Position numbers and translations under genes: made by a program | Assembly (NCBI GenBank): GCA_035578175.1 | Contig: JAQMRL010000003.1 | Location: 85,752,969 to 85,816,968 of the forward strand | Direction: 5' to 3' | Source of the DNA: Catonia carolina | Lineage: Eukaryota > Arthropoda > Insecta > Hemiptera > Achilidae | Length of the DNA: 64,000 nucleotides | The notes under the pieces: model-generated | What the model was told of the DNA's origin: nothing | Seen by the model: only the letters and a program-made list of their open reading frames with translations | The model's database searches: none | Part shown: in pieces, positions 10,258 to 23,040 of the stretch | Numbering within the stretch: the first letter of the stretch is position 1 | Layout: every line of letters begins with the position of its first letter

Positions 10258-10619
10258 AAGGTGAAAAATAATTAGGTCAAAATAATTTTTTAGAACAAAA
10301 ACATGCGAAATACTTTGTTTTATAAATACGTCATTCTCAAAAAGTTTTAGTCACTTAAAAATTAGAAATGTTTTTTGAAATGGTTTTACAATTCGCATGT
10401 TGCTTCTCTCTGCCGGAGGCCATCAAGTTTTAGACATACAGTAGTAACTTTTTGTGAAATGGGAGTGGAGTTGACATTACGCAGGAATATTGCTAGTCAG
10501 ATTGGTGCACTAGACGCAGACGTGGGAGAATTGTGTAACCCTTCAGGGAATTCGGATTTGATAGTGACATACAGAAAACGGAAAACACCCCTAATTACTT
10601 ATAAAATTAAACGTTTATT
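10258..10619. other. Unassigned sequence
   Basis: An 83-codon open frame (10375-10626) has no recognisable motif and runs into the S1 boundary, so it is not called as a gene. Confidence 0.4.
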
Positions 10620-11040
10620 ACTTTAAAAGTTGTTGTTGTTTAGGTCAACAGCCGAAAGGCTGGTTTGAACCTCTAGAGGTTTTACTAAGTAAAAACGAGA
10701 AGTAAGGTGGTTTACCATTGCCTTCCTCACTGAGTTGAAAGAGTATGCTTATCAGCATGCCAGGCCCTTCGAAAAGCACTCACTTTTCACCCTGAAAATG
10801 ACACCTTCACTTCATTCACCACAGGGTCTGGCTGCATAGTGAAATTCATTACTCTCAGAGGAGATAACTCTGATTAGTGTCACAGTACACCTCTACCTCT
10901 TCTGTTCTTAAATAGTTCAGTCATATAAGTGGCTGACTATGTGATAAGAAACAGAACTATTTTTTTTAGCCCTGGACTAAACAGATAGAGTGCAATTAAA
11001 ATAACACTCCACCTGCCCGTTTTGGGCATACTTTAAAAGT
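10620..11040 (-). mobile_element. S1 SINE-like element, copy 2, with 11-bp TSD
   Basis: Essentially full-length copy (10631-11029, 399 bp) between perfect direct repeats ACTTTAAAAGT (10620-10630 and 11030-11040). The plus strand reads from the tail (TGTTGTTGTTTAGG) to the 5' end (TGCCCGTTTTGGGCAT on the plus strand is diverged here). The small S1 reading frame is broken by a stop in this copy. Confidence 0.93.
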
Positions 11041-13114
11041 AACCAAGTATATTTGCCATTAATTTGAAAGAAATTTACCATATTGATATTGTTTTAAAAG
11101 GAGGGGGATTTGTTTTCGTTTGTGAACAGACAATATGTGTTACAATATTACTACTAATACTATTACACTGTGTATAGACACTATCGCGGCGCGCTCTGTG
11201 GGCTCACTCAGCCATTAAATTCTTGTTAGCAAACACCTTCATGACTTTATCCACTCAGTGGTACCAACTACCAACCCTCCTACCACTACACTCTTAAACT
11301 CCTCCTCTACCATCCTCTCTAATACATCTAAAACTATCTAACACCCGTAAACTTTATCATTATGGCTTTCTCTCACAACGGAATCATTCTACCCTTCCCC
11401 TGTGACTTTTAAATCCACTACTACTCTTTCTCCACTCAGATACATATATAAATACATTATAGAATTGTATATTACGTCTTTCTGAACGTTCAATTCCGCA
11501 CCCTTTCCATTCTATTAATCCATTTCTCTCTCATTCTATACTGATGCTGGCTCATCAATTACACACGTCATCAAGCACGGTTGCTGCTCTTCTTCGCCTC
11601 CTCCAAATCACTAAGCGGAAAGACATAAAGACGAATTTATTCACATTAATCTTAATTCTACTGTTTGATTAGATTTACTCCCGTTCTATATCTTCCATAC
11701 TTGCTTAGTTGGTAGTAACCCTCATTTCTTGGTACTTAAATTCTCCTTTTACGGATTAATACACACACCAACACACCACATCTATACTATAATACGATAG
11801 GATTTTAAATTGCGGCCAATAGGTATTAGATTTCCTTTGGGATTTTTCACAATGTATAACCGCACAATCTATTTCCCATCTAGCCTAGATCAAATAATTT
11901 ATTATGTTTACCAATTGTTATATCTACCTTAGTAATATTCTTCTTCATTTTTCTTTCACATGATTTATAATTTTTTATGAAATAGATAGTATTTTTATTA
12001 AAATTTTTTATTCCTCATGTTGTATAAGTAATCTGTCATACTGTAACATAAAGTACATATAACAAACATCTGTGTGTTGATAATTCCCTACGTCCCAAAC
12101 CAATCTAATATACAAAACAGTATCATTCTCTATCATATCACTCATAGATGAATTATTTCAGTCGTTTCATGTTGTAACGTTTTTACTCTTTCAATTATTC
12201 AGTTGTTTTTTTCATGAGAATTTTTTAAAATGACTTCTAGTTAAAAAAAATTGTTTAAATTTTTATATCATACATTTTCGTATATTGTTTTTAGGGTGAG
12301 TTGAATATTGTACGGGTAGTTAGTAAAATATTGGGGTAAATTCATAAATCGTTTTATGCTTCTTACCTAAATATTTCAATAGTTTTAATAGAAGTAGGCC
12401 TGTACCTACAATGGTTTCATTAAAATGGCCGCCACGGAAGAAGTCCTTAGTGTTTTAAGAGTTCTATTTCAAAAATTCAAAACTACCCAACGGATTAATT
12501 TTAACGCTACAGAAAATTAAACCAGTTCTTTCTTGCGTTTATTCGTTGAACTTAAATTTTCTTATTTAAACATTTGTCGGAGATAAAGCAATTTACCCAT
12601 AAAAAGTACCCAGTTCTTATCCGGTTTTCTGTTAGTGTGCTTTTTAAACGTCCGTTACTTCATCTATGCTTTACGTAAGCTATCGGAGTTTACGTATGTT
12701 AAAGATCACACGTTTTTTCTGCAATGTGAATATTTAAAAAGTAAAATATCATTTTCCGTTTTAATATGGCAGCCATTTAAAAAAGGTGCTATTTTGGCTC
12801 CATGTAAAGACTTGGAAATGATTTTTCGATTGAACTATCCATTTGTACAACAGTATTGTGCTAGTATAGTAGACTCTTGCATTTTTAAATTATAAATAAA
12901 ACCAAAATGAAATTGTGATGCAAATAGAAAATTTTATTAAATTCGTTAATGGGCAACTGGTCTTCTCAGCGGACATCTTTCATGACGAGCACGTATCATA
13001 ATTGATAGTAAAGTATGCGAGTGTTTAGAAACTCAACGGCAAAAACCTGAAAACCCAGCCTGAAGAGCCAGTTAACCTTTACTTTGGTTTCATGAGTTCG
13101 ATTTTTATAAAATA
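11041..13114. other. Long unassigned AT-rich stretch
   Basis: No repeat family of this window and no credible gene was recognised. The longest frame (12635-12895, 86 codons) has no motif. It may contain single-copy intergenic or intronic DNA. Confidence 0.5.
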
Positions 13115-13190
13115 ACTGGTATGAAACACTCCCATGAGATTTTCTTGCCAATTTAAATAATGAAAAATAGAACTTATGTTTAATTCTAAT
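13115..13190 (+). repeat. CAE head fragment
   Basis: TATGAAACACTCCCATGAGA followed by TTTTCTTGCCAATTTAAATA matches the first ~75 bp of CAE. The rest of the element is absent. Confidence 0.7.
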
Positions 13191-13293
13191 TAATATAATA
13201 TAAACTTCACTAACCTTTTCAGCTGCCTTGATTTTTACTATCTAAGTACTTATACGTGTTTCGGTAACTCCACCATCATCATAGTTCACTGAT

Positions 13294-13714
13294 AAGAACG
13301 CTGATGCTGTTGTTTTGGTCATCAGCTGAAAGGCTCGTTTGAACCTCTAGAGCTTTTACTAAGAAAAACGAAATATGCGTTGGTTTACAATTACCTTCCT
13401 CAGTGAGTGGAAAAGTACGCTTATCAGCAAGCCAGGCCCTCGAAAAGCATCTACTTTCCACCCTGCAAATGACACATTCACTTCATTCACCACAGCGTCT
13501 GGCTCTATAATGATGAAATTCATTACTCTCAGAGGAGATAACTCTGACAAGTGTCTTTTACACCTCTATCTCTTCTGTTCTTAAATGTTTAAGTCTTATA
13601 ATTGGCTGACCATGTGATAACAAACAGAACTACTTTTTGCAATTTTGGAACTAGCAGATCAAGTGCAAATAATTTAATACTCAACCTGCCTGTTATGGGC
13701 ATAAAAACGCTGAT
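13294..13714 (-). mobile_element. S1 SINE-like element, copy 3, with 12-bp TSD
   Basis: The element (about 13306-13702) lies between AAGAACGCTGAT (13294-13305) and AAAAACGCTGAT (13703-13714), 11 of 12 identical. Tail TGCTGTTGTTTTGGTCATCA is a little decayed and the 5' end TGTTATGGGC is intact. The S1 frame continues through most of the copy but is frameshifted once. Confidence 0.9.
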
Positions 13715-14231
13715 AAAATACTGATAAGTACACTGAATCATAGAGTAAACTGATTTAAGAACAATCTTTACAAGATAAAATCACACTAAACCATTCATCT
13801 CATTAAAATATAATAAACAAGTTACAATTATATTGTAGTATAAAACACCAAATAAATTTTATTAAGTTGCATACAGTAGCAATAATGAGAAACTATTATC
13901 CACAAACCTATTTAACAATAAAATAAATGCAAAATTAAATAATAAAAAGGGTATATTTAAATAGATTGTGGTAATGAGGATTGTAACAAATTTTATATTG
14001 GTATGACTAAACGTAATTTTCCAGTGAGATATAATTATCATGAAAAAGCGCTGAAATGTGAGTGCATTATTCAAAATTATACCAATCATATAAAAGAGGA
14101 AAAATATAAGTTTGTTAAAAAAGAAAAACATTTCAATATAATAGAAGTGTAAAAGAGAAAATAAAAGCAAGATTGAAAAATATGAGATATTCCATATTAA
14201 TAAACATTTGAAAGATCAAAAGCAGGGCATT
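13715..14231. other. Unassigned AT-rich sequence
   Basis: A 102-codon frame on the minus strand (13862-14170) is low-complexity hydrophobic sequence arising from AT-rich DNA; it is not supported as a gene. Confidence 0.45.
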
Positions 14232-14934
14232 TTAAGGGGGTAGTCAACCCAGAAAATGAAAATCAAAACTTCTGGCTATAATTTATAATTATTTATTTTA
14301 AATGAAAGAGTAATTTACTAGTAACGATCTACCATTTGAACCAAGCCAAAAAATTAATTACAGCACCTAATAAAAGGGTGAGGTTGGAAAAGCGGGCTTT
14401 TACGGGGAATCAAGTATCTCAGGAATCAAGAAAGATATCAACATGATTCTTATGGTACAAAATACAGAAAATTGCTGTCTATTATCTCTTGTATGCGCTT
14501 GTATGTATTTTTTCTTGCAAGAAATTAATTGAAGAAAACCATATTTTCAAATACTTTTATTTTATGAATTAACAAATTATTTTTTAAATAAATCCCTATT
14601 AAGGTTTTTGTAATAATCATTCCACAGAAAATAGAGCAAGAAATTATGAACATTTGAAAAAAAATCATCAAAATATCTTCAATACTAACCAAAATACTTA
14701 ATTCCCAAGAATTTACAATCATATAAAAACCACATTTCCGGAAAACTTAAAGTTGAAGGAATAATTTCACTCGCCTTGCTAGTGAGCTTTATTTTAAACA
14801 GATGTTTTTATAACTTTTTGTCAACGTACAAAGTAAACAAATGTTGTGGTTCAGAAAATTTTAAACTTCAAATAACTGCAAAAAACATCGAAATTTAAAA
14901 AAAAGTCATCTTCTTGAGTTGACTATCCCGTTAA
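14232..14934. mobile_element. Nonautonomous inverted-repeat element with TTAA TSD
   Basis: A 695-bp element (14236-14930) lies between TTAA (14232-14235) and TTAA (14931-14934). Its ends are imperfect inverted repeats: GGGGGTAGTCAACCCAGAA on the left and the complement of TTCTTGAGTTGACTATCCCG on the right. No transposase remains; the small frames inside are AT-rich noise. TTAA is the target of piggyBac-type elements, but the ends begin with G rather than the usual C, so a Harbinger-type or other origin is possible. Confidence 0.75.
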
Positions 14935-15213
14935 ATGAACAAATCAAATTAAGAATTTGTGAAGTGATATTGACAACTGCTGCCATCTGTATATGAGAAG
15001 GGATACATTAGAATAACTGAACTGCTTTATACACTAGGTGACTGAAGATGTAATATCTGCTGTAGATTTTTATATAAAAAAATTGTAAAGTTTCATATGA
15101 TTTATTTTGTGTACTCTGATGATGGTGGTTCCAGCGAAACATGTATAAGTAAATCGTAAGGATGTCTTACTAAAAAAGGTTCGTGAAATTTATATTACAC
15201 ATGTATAAAATAT

Positions 15214-15613
15214 TGCCCATATCAGGCAGGTGGAGTGTTAAATTGTTTGCACTCGATCTGGTAGTTCAAGGGCTACAAAAATAGTTCTGTTTTTTATCAC
15301 ATGGTCAGCCAATTACATGACTGAAGCATTTAAGAACAGAAGAGATAGAGGTGTAAAAGACACTATAGTCAGTTATCTCCTCTGAAAGTAATGAATTTTA
15401 TTATACAGCCAGACTATTTGGTGAATGAAATGAAGGTGTCAAAAGGTGAATGAAATCCAGGGTTGAAAGTAGATCGTTTTCAGGTGGCCTGGCATGCTGA
15501 TGCATACGTTTCCATTCAGTGAGGAAGGCAAATGTAAACCACCTCACTCCTCGTTTAACTTAGTAAAGCCTCTAGAGGTTAAAACTAGCCTTTCGGCTGA
15601 ACTAAACAACAAC
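15214..15613 (+). mobile_element. S1 SINE-like element, copy 4
   Basis: Full-length plus-strand copy from TGCCCATATCAGGCAGG to the tail CTAAACAACAAC. Flanks share only TATAAAA with mismatches around it, so the TSD is weak. A ~15-bp rearrangement near 15440 disrupts the shared small frame. Confidence 0.85.
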
Positions 15614-16290
15614 ATTATAAAACAGAATCGATTTCAAGCATTAGGATGTATTATAAAGATTTTTATTCATTACATTAAAGTTTGATCATTAGTAAAAATG
15701 AATAACATAATTTTAATCATGAGTGAATAACGCAAAATGAAAATCAACCTCTGTAAAACTTAAATTTACGGAATACAAAATTATACAGGTTATAATAATT
15801 TATCTAATTAAAAATTTAAATCATTAAATTTTCTTTATTCATAGTTAACATATTAAACAGTTTTTCCAAAGTCGTTTTTAATCCTCATTTAATTAAAAAT
15901 AAAAAAAGAATGAAAACTCGTTAAAAGGTATTAACAATGTTACATTATAATTCAGTCTGATTAAAAAAAAACGGAAATGAATGGTTGTCTACAACAAAGT
16001 AAAAATAATAATACAAGTAGAATTTAATACTAAATCAGTTTCTGTACTTTGTGTATTTCAAGTTTAAAAAATAATTATCACTGAACAAATTTATAATCAC
16101 TGTGCGGTAAAATTAAAATTTAATGATCATGATTTTAATTTTCAGTAACAAGTATTTTATGTCTTCTAATCCTAGAAACAAAGTTTTGATATCGATTTTA
16201 ATTATAGTCACCGTAGTTATTTGATGTTAATTATATATTTTTGCATACTACTCGAAACAAAATATGAAGTTTAATGATTTTTATTTTCTC
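15614..16290. other. Unassigned sequence with a CAE fragment
   Basis: About 15692-15778 matches the CAE head region (TTTTAATCATGAGTGAATAA and AAAATCAACCTCTG). The rest is AT-rich without features. Confidence 0.5.
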
Positions 16291-17290
16291 TTGCCTATAT
16301 GATTATAGGAAGGAAAGTATTGTTTTCATGTCAAAATATTGTATTATTTAAAATTGTATATTGTAATATTGTACATTGTATAATTTAAAATATTGTATTG
16401 TTTCATGTGAAATCGAGTTTTCACCGGATCTACACGTTTTTAGACCCCTTGAACCCATAAAACATGTTTTTAGCGATTGGTCTGTATGTGTGTGTGCATA
16501 CAGAATATCTCAAAAACGGAACATCGTACGAACTTGAAACTTAAAACTTAAGTTAGGCTACATACCACTAACGGACCCGACACGAACATTTTCATCAAAA
16601 TCAGTCAACCGGAAATAGTAGTTTATTTGTATAATTTTTCACTTTTTTGCGATTTTCTCAAAAACTGGTCCTACTGTTTTTTTTTTTTAAAGTCGCCTGG
16701 TTTACTCAATTTTTTGTTCTCTACATGATAGGGTAGGCGCCATGTTTGCTGAAATTCTTGGTGAGGCTGTTTTTACGTAAATAAATTGTTTTTTTAAGTT
16801 TACGGCTTTAATATGCATTTTAGCGCTAAGTTATATAAAAAGTTGTAGAGAATTTAAAAACCTAAAACTTTTATTTCAAAACTTTTTTTTATACGCTTAG
16901 TTTAACAGTAATTAGCGATTTTTTGTTTTTTTCTCACGAAAACGTGTAAAAAATCGATTTTTTTAAAGATTTCGGCCTTATAATGCATTTTACGACAAAA
17001 GTGTATAATATTAATTTTATAGGAAATAAGAAGATCTATAACTTTTATTTAAAGCATTTTTCTCTACAGAGCCTAGTTTAGTGTGAAAGAGTGATTTTCC
17101 GTATTTTTAAGCCGAACTGATGTCGATTTTCATTTTGCGTCTTTCACTCATGGTTAAAATAAGGTTATGTTTTTTGAGGTTAGTTTTTAGTTTATTTCTA
17201 ATGTTTTATTACTAATGTTAGGTTATATTATTAATTATTTGCATTGGCAAGAGAAAGTTGTGTGAGTGGTTCACACCAGATTTTTTGTTA
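16291..17290 (-). mobile_element. CAE copy B, complete, reversed
   Basis: Runs from TCTCTTGCCTATATGATTAT (complement of the family end) to GAGTGGTTCACACCAGATTT (complement of the family start). It keeps the two internal ~165-bp repeats and a short TGTGTGTG tract near 16488. About 1 kb, noncoding. Confidence 0.9.
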
Positions 17291-17434
17291 AGGATTATTT
17301 ACAATTACTTAGCTTACGATTAATTCAGATGATACTTCTTCTTCGATCCTGAAAATGTCCAATTTTTAATTTCAAACAATTAAAAAATTAAATATGAATA
17401 TATAAAGAAGTGAAGAGAAATTAAAAAATTAAAT

Positions 17435-17548
17435 ATGAATATAAATATAGGGAAGGAAATCATTGTTTCATGTCGATTTTTCGAAAAAGTTTTCACCGGA
17501 AATACGCAATTTCAGGCGCTTTACCGATTGGTGTGTGTGTCTGTTTTG
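17435..17548 (-). mobile_element. CAE copy C, truncated by S1
   Basis: It begins with the CAE end region (AAGGAAATCATTGTTTCATG, TTTTCACCGG) and reaches the microsatellite position (GGTGTGTGTGTCTG), where the S1 copy at 17549 starts. Confidence 0.8.
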
Positions 17549-17915
17549 TTGTTGTTGTTGTTGTTTAGGCCATCACTCGAAAGGCTGAAATCTCCAGAGG
17601 TTTTACTAAGTAAAACAAGGGGAGTGAGGTGGTTTAATTTCCTTCCTCACAGAGTGGAAAAGTATGCTTATCAACATGCCAGGCCTTCTGAAAAGCACAT
17701 ATTTTCCACCCTGGAAATAACAACTTCACTTCATTCACCACAACTGACTATAATAAAATTCATTACTTTAAGAGGATATAACTCTGAATAGTGTATTTTA
17801 CACCTCTTCCTCTTCTGTTCTTAAATGGTTCAATCATTAAATTGACTGAGCATGTGATACGAAACAAAACTACTTTTTGTAGCCCTGGAACTAAGAGATT
17901 GTTTGCAAATAATTA
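17549..17915 (-). mobile_element. S1 SINE-like element, copy 5, inside CAE copy C
   Basis: The tail (TTGTTGTTGTTGTTGTTTAG) lies directly in the CAE TG tract. The 5' end is truncated after GTTTGCAAATAATTAATG. A clean TSD was not found, and a ~20-bp deletion is seen around 17745. Confidence 0.85.
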
Positions 17916-19155
17916 ATGCCTTAATGACGCAAATATAATATTAATGAGTTACAAATAATAATAATTATTATTTTTACCTAAATGAAACATTAAAATGTTG
18001 TTTTTTTTAAATTCAAGGGAGGAGCCTTAGTCACCTTTATTATTTTAGTAAGCTACAACTGGAGCAATGAAAACAATGAAATAATATTAAGGCAAATGAA
18101 CAAATATACCAAATGCTGCTTGACATTGAGATCTATTGTGGCGGTATATGCGTTCTGAACAAAGGGCAGGAAGAACAGAATCGCGATTGTATTAAGTCAG
18201 GTAAGAATGGGTGGATCCGGAGGCTTCGGCAAAATTAAAATTGATACGTGATTAAACGCGTTAGCCAAAACAAACAGGTGGACTAAAGATCAGTCGGCAA
18301 CGGAATTGAATCGGCCGATCAAAGGCAAAAATCAAAGAGTGTAGTTTACGTGATGAAGGAAACAAGAGGTGTTTATAATGGAAAGGGGGAAAATATTGTA
18401 GTGGAAGGAGAGATTGTTGCGGCGGGATGTCTGCTACTGCCAAGGGCAGACATGAATACCATAATCAACGTTCTCCTGCTGTTTCGTGGAATGTCAAATG
18501 CACAAAATACACGAAATGGCAGAACCCTCCAACCCTTTTTCCTATATTATTACAACAAAACAATGTAACATCCAAACACAGAACAAGGTTTTGTCGACAT
18601 CCTTTAACATAACGCTTTATATTAAGCGCATTTCCGGTTACAAAGAGATTTATTTACAAAATGAAAATTATTAACATTAATTTATGTATTTCTAGACTAC
18701 CAAAGAAGTAAAAAATGACATAATGTAAATATTTTAAGCGTGCAAATCGTGTGTGTACACATGAATAAATAAACACAAATAAAATGTTTCAAACAAATAA
18801 AGAAATTTAAACAACGGTACGTAAATAAAAGCAGATTTTGTATTGAACTACCCTGCAGTAATGGAAGTAACAGTGAATGCTTTTGTGTTTCACTAACCAA
18901 ACCTTTTTACATCGAGTTACTCCACTTTGTCTAACACTACCCTTTCACTAAAACGTTTAGAAATTTAAAAAATTTCATCAAAAATCAATTTCTAATGTTT
19001 ATAAACAACAAATTCGTTAAGTTTTATATAAAAACTACATAAAAAATAAAGTTGAAGCCAAAAAAATAAAAAATAAAACAAAAACTGTTAAAAAGTTAGT
19101 TTTCCCACTTATATTATTTAGTTTTAAACCAATTACAAATATTTGACGAAGAAAA
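17916..19155. other. Unassigned sequence, moderately GC-rich 18100-18560
   Basis: AAGTCAGGTAAGAATGG at about 18194-18210 fits a splice-donor consensus, but no exon with conserved protein sequence was identified. Three overlapping 60-72-codon frames at 18350-18674 carry no motif. A diverged LINE or an exon are both possible. Confidence 0.35.
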
Positions 19156-19335
19156 TTATGTCATCAGTCTTTCGACCAGTTTGATCCAATTCTCCAAGCT
19201 GTCCTATCTTGCGCAAGTCGTTTTATACCTGCAATACCCTACGTCTTTTATAATTTGCTTTAAATATTCTAACTTTTGCCTCCCCTACAAATCACTCCCT
19301 TAATATTAACCTCCATTATTGATAACGCAATACCT
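19156..19335 (-). mobile_element. 3' end of a LINE (same family as 63092-63564)
   Basis: On the minus strand it matches the 3' end of the LINE at 63092-63564: GATTTGTAGGGGAGGCAAAA, then CGACTTGCGCAAGATAGGAC, ending TCAAACTGGTCGAAAGACTG and ATGACATAA. The final bases form a GTC-GAAA-GAC hairpin. Strongly 5'-truncated. Confidence 0.75.
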
Positions 19336-19480
19336 GGATGTCTTGAGGTATAACATAATAATATAATATATAAAAATGTATAATATTATTTCTATATGAT
19401 TTAGAATATCTCGGAATGAGTATGCCTACTCCATATTTTTTGGTTATTTCAAAATTTGTATAAAATATTTTCTGTGCTAT

Positions 19481-19890
19481 ATTAATATCGAGTTTGTTTA
19501 GGTCATCAGTCAAAAGGCTGGTTTGAACCTTAAGAGGCTTGACTACGTAAAACAAGGAGTGAGATGGTTTTCTATGCCTTCTTCACTGAGCGGTAAAGTA
19601 TGCTTATACCAGGCCCTCTGAAGAGCATCTTTTTCCACCCTGCAAATTACACCTTCACTTCATTCACCACAGGGTCTGGGTGTATAATGATGAAATTTAT
19701 TACTCTCAGAGGACATAACTCTGATTATTGTCTTTTACACCCCTACCTCTTCTGTTCTTAAATGCTTTAGACATATAATTTGGCTGACCATGTGATAATA
19801 AACAGAACTATATTTTTTAGCCCTGGAACTAGCAGATCTAGTGCAAATAATTTAACACTCTGCCTGACTGTTATGGGCAAACATTAATAT
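19481..19890 (-). mobile_element. S1 SINE-like element, copy 6, with 8-bp TSD
   Basis: Element 19489-19882 between ATTAATAT repeats (19481-19488 and 19883-19890). The tail is reduced to GTTTGTTTAGG. The 5' end TGTTATGGGCAAAC is complete. Confidence 0.85.
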
Positions 19891-21905
19891 AATTAAAGTC
19901 TAATATAATATTATATAATCTGGACATATGGTTTCAACATTTATACCTCCGGTTAACCAAGTAATATTTTTTATTAAAAGAAATATCTACAATCTGTTCA
20001 ATAAAAGTGATTGGTAAATAAACTTATAATAATAAGGTTTTTTTCAAGTGAATATACCTTTAAAATATATTTATTAAAAAAATGAGTCATTCGAGTGCCT
20101 CCATTTTAGCCCTTCTTTTCACCACTATAATCCAATAAACTGATTACCAAATGATTTTCTTGATATTGAAGCCGTTCTTCATTTTATAAAGTGTAATTAT
20201 GTATGTACATAGTAATTTATATTTTCAAAAATGACTAATTTTGATATTAACGAAGAGGTACTTAGGACAATGAGATCTCAACTTGGCATTTGTAAATTCA
20301 GAAGATTTGTTTATAGTTAATTTTTAAAACTGACTGCAAATAATATTATTACAAAAAATGTCTTCATTGACTGTTGAAATAACAATAGTCTTTGTAAATT
20401 TGGTTGTTTGGCGTGTACCACAGCACAGCTGTTAGAGGATCTAAGAGCTGTTAGGTCAACTATTCAAAAATACAGGAAAGCGTAGTTAAATCAACTGTCC
20501 GTCAGCAGACAAGGTTGTCTTTCCTTTGCTGGGAAATACAATTATTAGACTTAGGTTAGGAATAATGTATAAAAATATTCGGTTGTTTATGTAGAAAAAA
20601 GTAATTATATATTTTAGAAATAAATAAATAAAATTAACCTAATTTAGCGTTACAATATTTTGATCATGGAAATATGAAGAAAAATTGTATTGTTAATAAC
20701 AGCATGATAAATAATAATAAGAATTGTTGCGGATGTCAAACTATTGAATACTCAAACAAGTGTTTACTTTGTTTACTTACAAGCCAACCTGACAACGTGG
20801 TATTGTAGACAACCTTAGAAGAGATTACCTCATAAGAACTAACTTCTAACAAAAGGCAGATTTCTGAGTTTGAATTTAGAATAAGCCATGAAGTTTTTAG
20901 TGACTTTTGCATAAGTATTAATTTTTTTTATTTTGTTAGACTAATTACACGCCACAGTATAAATGTAATTATAATTAAACCACTTCGAGATTCCAAAAAA
21001 ATAAATTTTATAAACACGTTGTGGTGTGGGTTGTTCATTTCTGATAAAAAGATGAAAGATGAAAAAAAAGATGTAGGTATAATTTTTTGGGATAAAGTGC
21101 GAGAAAGAAAATTTTCCAACGGGATAATGGTATGGAGAATACAGTAACCAGGATAAAATAAACTCTTTTCCTTCTTGATAGAATAGCTAACACCGTGTAC
21201 ACCTTTTTATACTACACTTTGAGCAATCAAAGTTTAACTTGAACGTACAAAAGTTTTATCGGTGAAACAAGGTTAGTCACGTTTCACAAAATGAAAAAAT
21301 ATGTACACGAAATAAAAAATAAAAACAAACTTCAACGGAGCTGGACTTTTATAACTTTTTCATATAAAATAAAATATAAAAGAAGTGAAACATACTGACA
21401 TGTTTAAATTGACTTGTTGTAAACTGCTTTGTATGGAACTAATTGCTGTGGTATTTCAGAAACTAAACAAAACTGATAGAGAAAAGGAACATATTGAGCT
21501 TATCAAAGAGTTAAGGTTTCTGAACAGCTTATCAGTACAAGTTTACAAAAAAAAACCATCTCCCAATAGAAACTAACAAAATACATACTCTAAAAGTCAA
21601 CTTTTCTAAATGTCCTAAATATGTCAATTGCTCATTCATTGCATTGAATGTTTCAACGTAAGGAATTAAATTTGAAGGTAATAAATATGTAATATGTAAT
21701 AGTTAGTCTATAAGTTTAAGGAAGTTTGTGTATAAATTACTGTAACCAGATCCCGAAAGAATCTTGACTTAAATGTTAGACTGCAGACTGTATGTTTTTC
21801 GAAAGCCGCCAATCAAAACCCCGTCTCCCAAGTTAAACAATTCAAATTAAACAAACGCTTCTGAAAATTTTTTAAAAATATTTTTCTATATTCTATATTT
21901 ATGTT
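19891..21905. other. Long unassigned AT-rich stretch
   Basis: No family match and no convincing gene. A 63-codon frame at 21385-21576 contains LNKTDREKEHIELIKEL, which vaguely resembles retroelement protein sequence but is too short to assign. Confidence 0.45.
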
Positions 21906-22025
21906 TTATTACTTTCTCTTGCCTATATGAATACAAAGGAAGGAAAGTATTTTTTTCATGTCGATTTTTCGAAATCGAGTTTTCAGACCCCTGAACCCAA
22001 AAATCATGTTTTTAGCGATTGGTCT

Positions 22026-22027
<2 letters not shown>

Positions 22028-22084
<57 letters not shown>

Positions 22085-22091
22085 TGTGTGT
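22028..22091. repeat. (TG)n microsatellite of CAE copy D
   Basis: About 30 near-perfect TG dinucleotides at the standard microsatellite position of CAE. It is the longest tract among the copies seen here. Confidence 0.95.
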
Positions 22092-22397
22092 TCAAAATAT
22101 CTCAAGAACGGAACATTGTACAAAGTTAAAACTTAAAATTTAAGTTAGGTACCGCTACAGAACCCGACACAAACATTTTCAACAAAATCGGTCAACCGGA
22201 AATAGTAGTTTATTCGTGTCATTTTTCACTTTTTCGCGATTTTTTCAAAAACGGCTCACGATTTCTTTTGAAACTGCTTCATTTACTAAATTTTTTATAG
22301 TCTACAAGATAGGGAAGACGCCATGTCTGCTGAAATTCTTTGGGAGGCTTCCTCTCGCAGAAAAAAATGTTTTTTTTAAGATTACAGTTTTAGTATG

Positions 22398-22592
22398 TTG
22401 AAGGATCTGCCTTTGGAACCGGAAACCAAGACTAGAAGAGTGCAGAGGGTGACGGAAGAACTCCGGGCTCAGAGATCACAAAGAATGAGGGAATACTGGG
22501 TAAAGATCAGGGCTCAGAGATCGAAGTAGAGTCTTTCATGTTGTGGCTGAAGTGGTCCATTGTGGCCTCACAAGTAAAAAAAAAAAAAAAAA
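22398..22592 (+). mobile_element. LINE 3' tail with poly(A), inserted in CAE copy D
   Basis: A ~180-bp segment ends in 17 or more A. One frame reads RVQRVTEELRAQRSQRMREY then WVKIRAQRSK and a stop, typical of the basic C-terminus of RTE-like LINE proteins. AGTTTTAG occurs on both sides (22385-22392, 22593-22600), but compared with intact CAE copies some target sequence is missing, so this may be microhomology with a small deletion rather than a true TSD. Confidence 0.7.
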
Positions 22593-23040
22593 AGTTTTAG
22601 AAATTTAAAAACCTACAACTTTTATTTGAACATTTTTTTCTGTATAACGCATAGTTTAGCGCTAATTAGTAATTTTCTGCTTTTTTTATGAAAATCTGTA
22701 GGCTAAAATTTTTGTTTAAGATTTCTGCCAGTCTGCATTTTACGACCAGAGCGTATAATAAAATGTATAGGGAATTGAAAGATCTACAACTTCTATTTAG
22801 AAAATTTTTCTCTACAGAGCTTAGTTTAGCGTGAAAGAGTAATTTTTCTTATTATTAAGCCAAACTGAGGTTGATTTTAATTTTGAATCATTCACTCATG
22901 ATTAAAATTTGGTTACGTTTTTTGAGGTTAGTTTTTTTGTTTATTTCTAATGTTGTATTACTAATGTTAGGTTATAGTGTTCATTATTTTCATTGGCAAA
23001 AGAAAGTCGTGTGAGTGTCTCACACCAGATTTTTTTTTGT

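Larger units (their letters stand above)
21906..23040 (-). mobile_element. CAE copy D, complete, with long TG tract and a retroposon fragment
   Basis: Runs from TACTTTCTCTTGCCTATATG to CACACCAGATTTTTTTTTG. It contains both internal repeats and is interrupted at about 22398-22592 by a poly(A)-tailed LINE tail. About 950 bp without the insertion. Confidence 0.9.

Noticed and set aside
13862..14170. 102-codon hydrophobic frame as a membrane protein
   Set aside because: Composition follows from AT-rich DNA (F, L, I runs), with no start context or homologous motif.
18186..18570. Host exon with donor CAGGTAAGAA
   Set aside because: The donor consensus is good but the adjacent frames have no recognisable protein and no acceptor partner could be supported.
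21385..21576. Possible retroelement protein fragment with LNKTDREKEHIELIKEL
   Set aside because: Too short and without a diagnostic motif or supporting context.
21927..22143. Cys-Val repeat frames
   Set aside because: Translation of the TG microsatellite in CAE copy D.
22385..22600. 8-bp TSD AGTTTTAG around the LINE tail in CAE copy D
   Set aside because: Comparison with intact CAE copies shows target sequence missing at the site, so the matching octamers may be microhomology; kept only as a caution.
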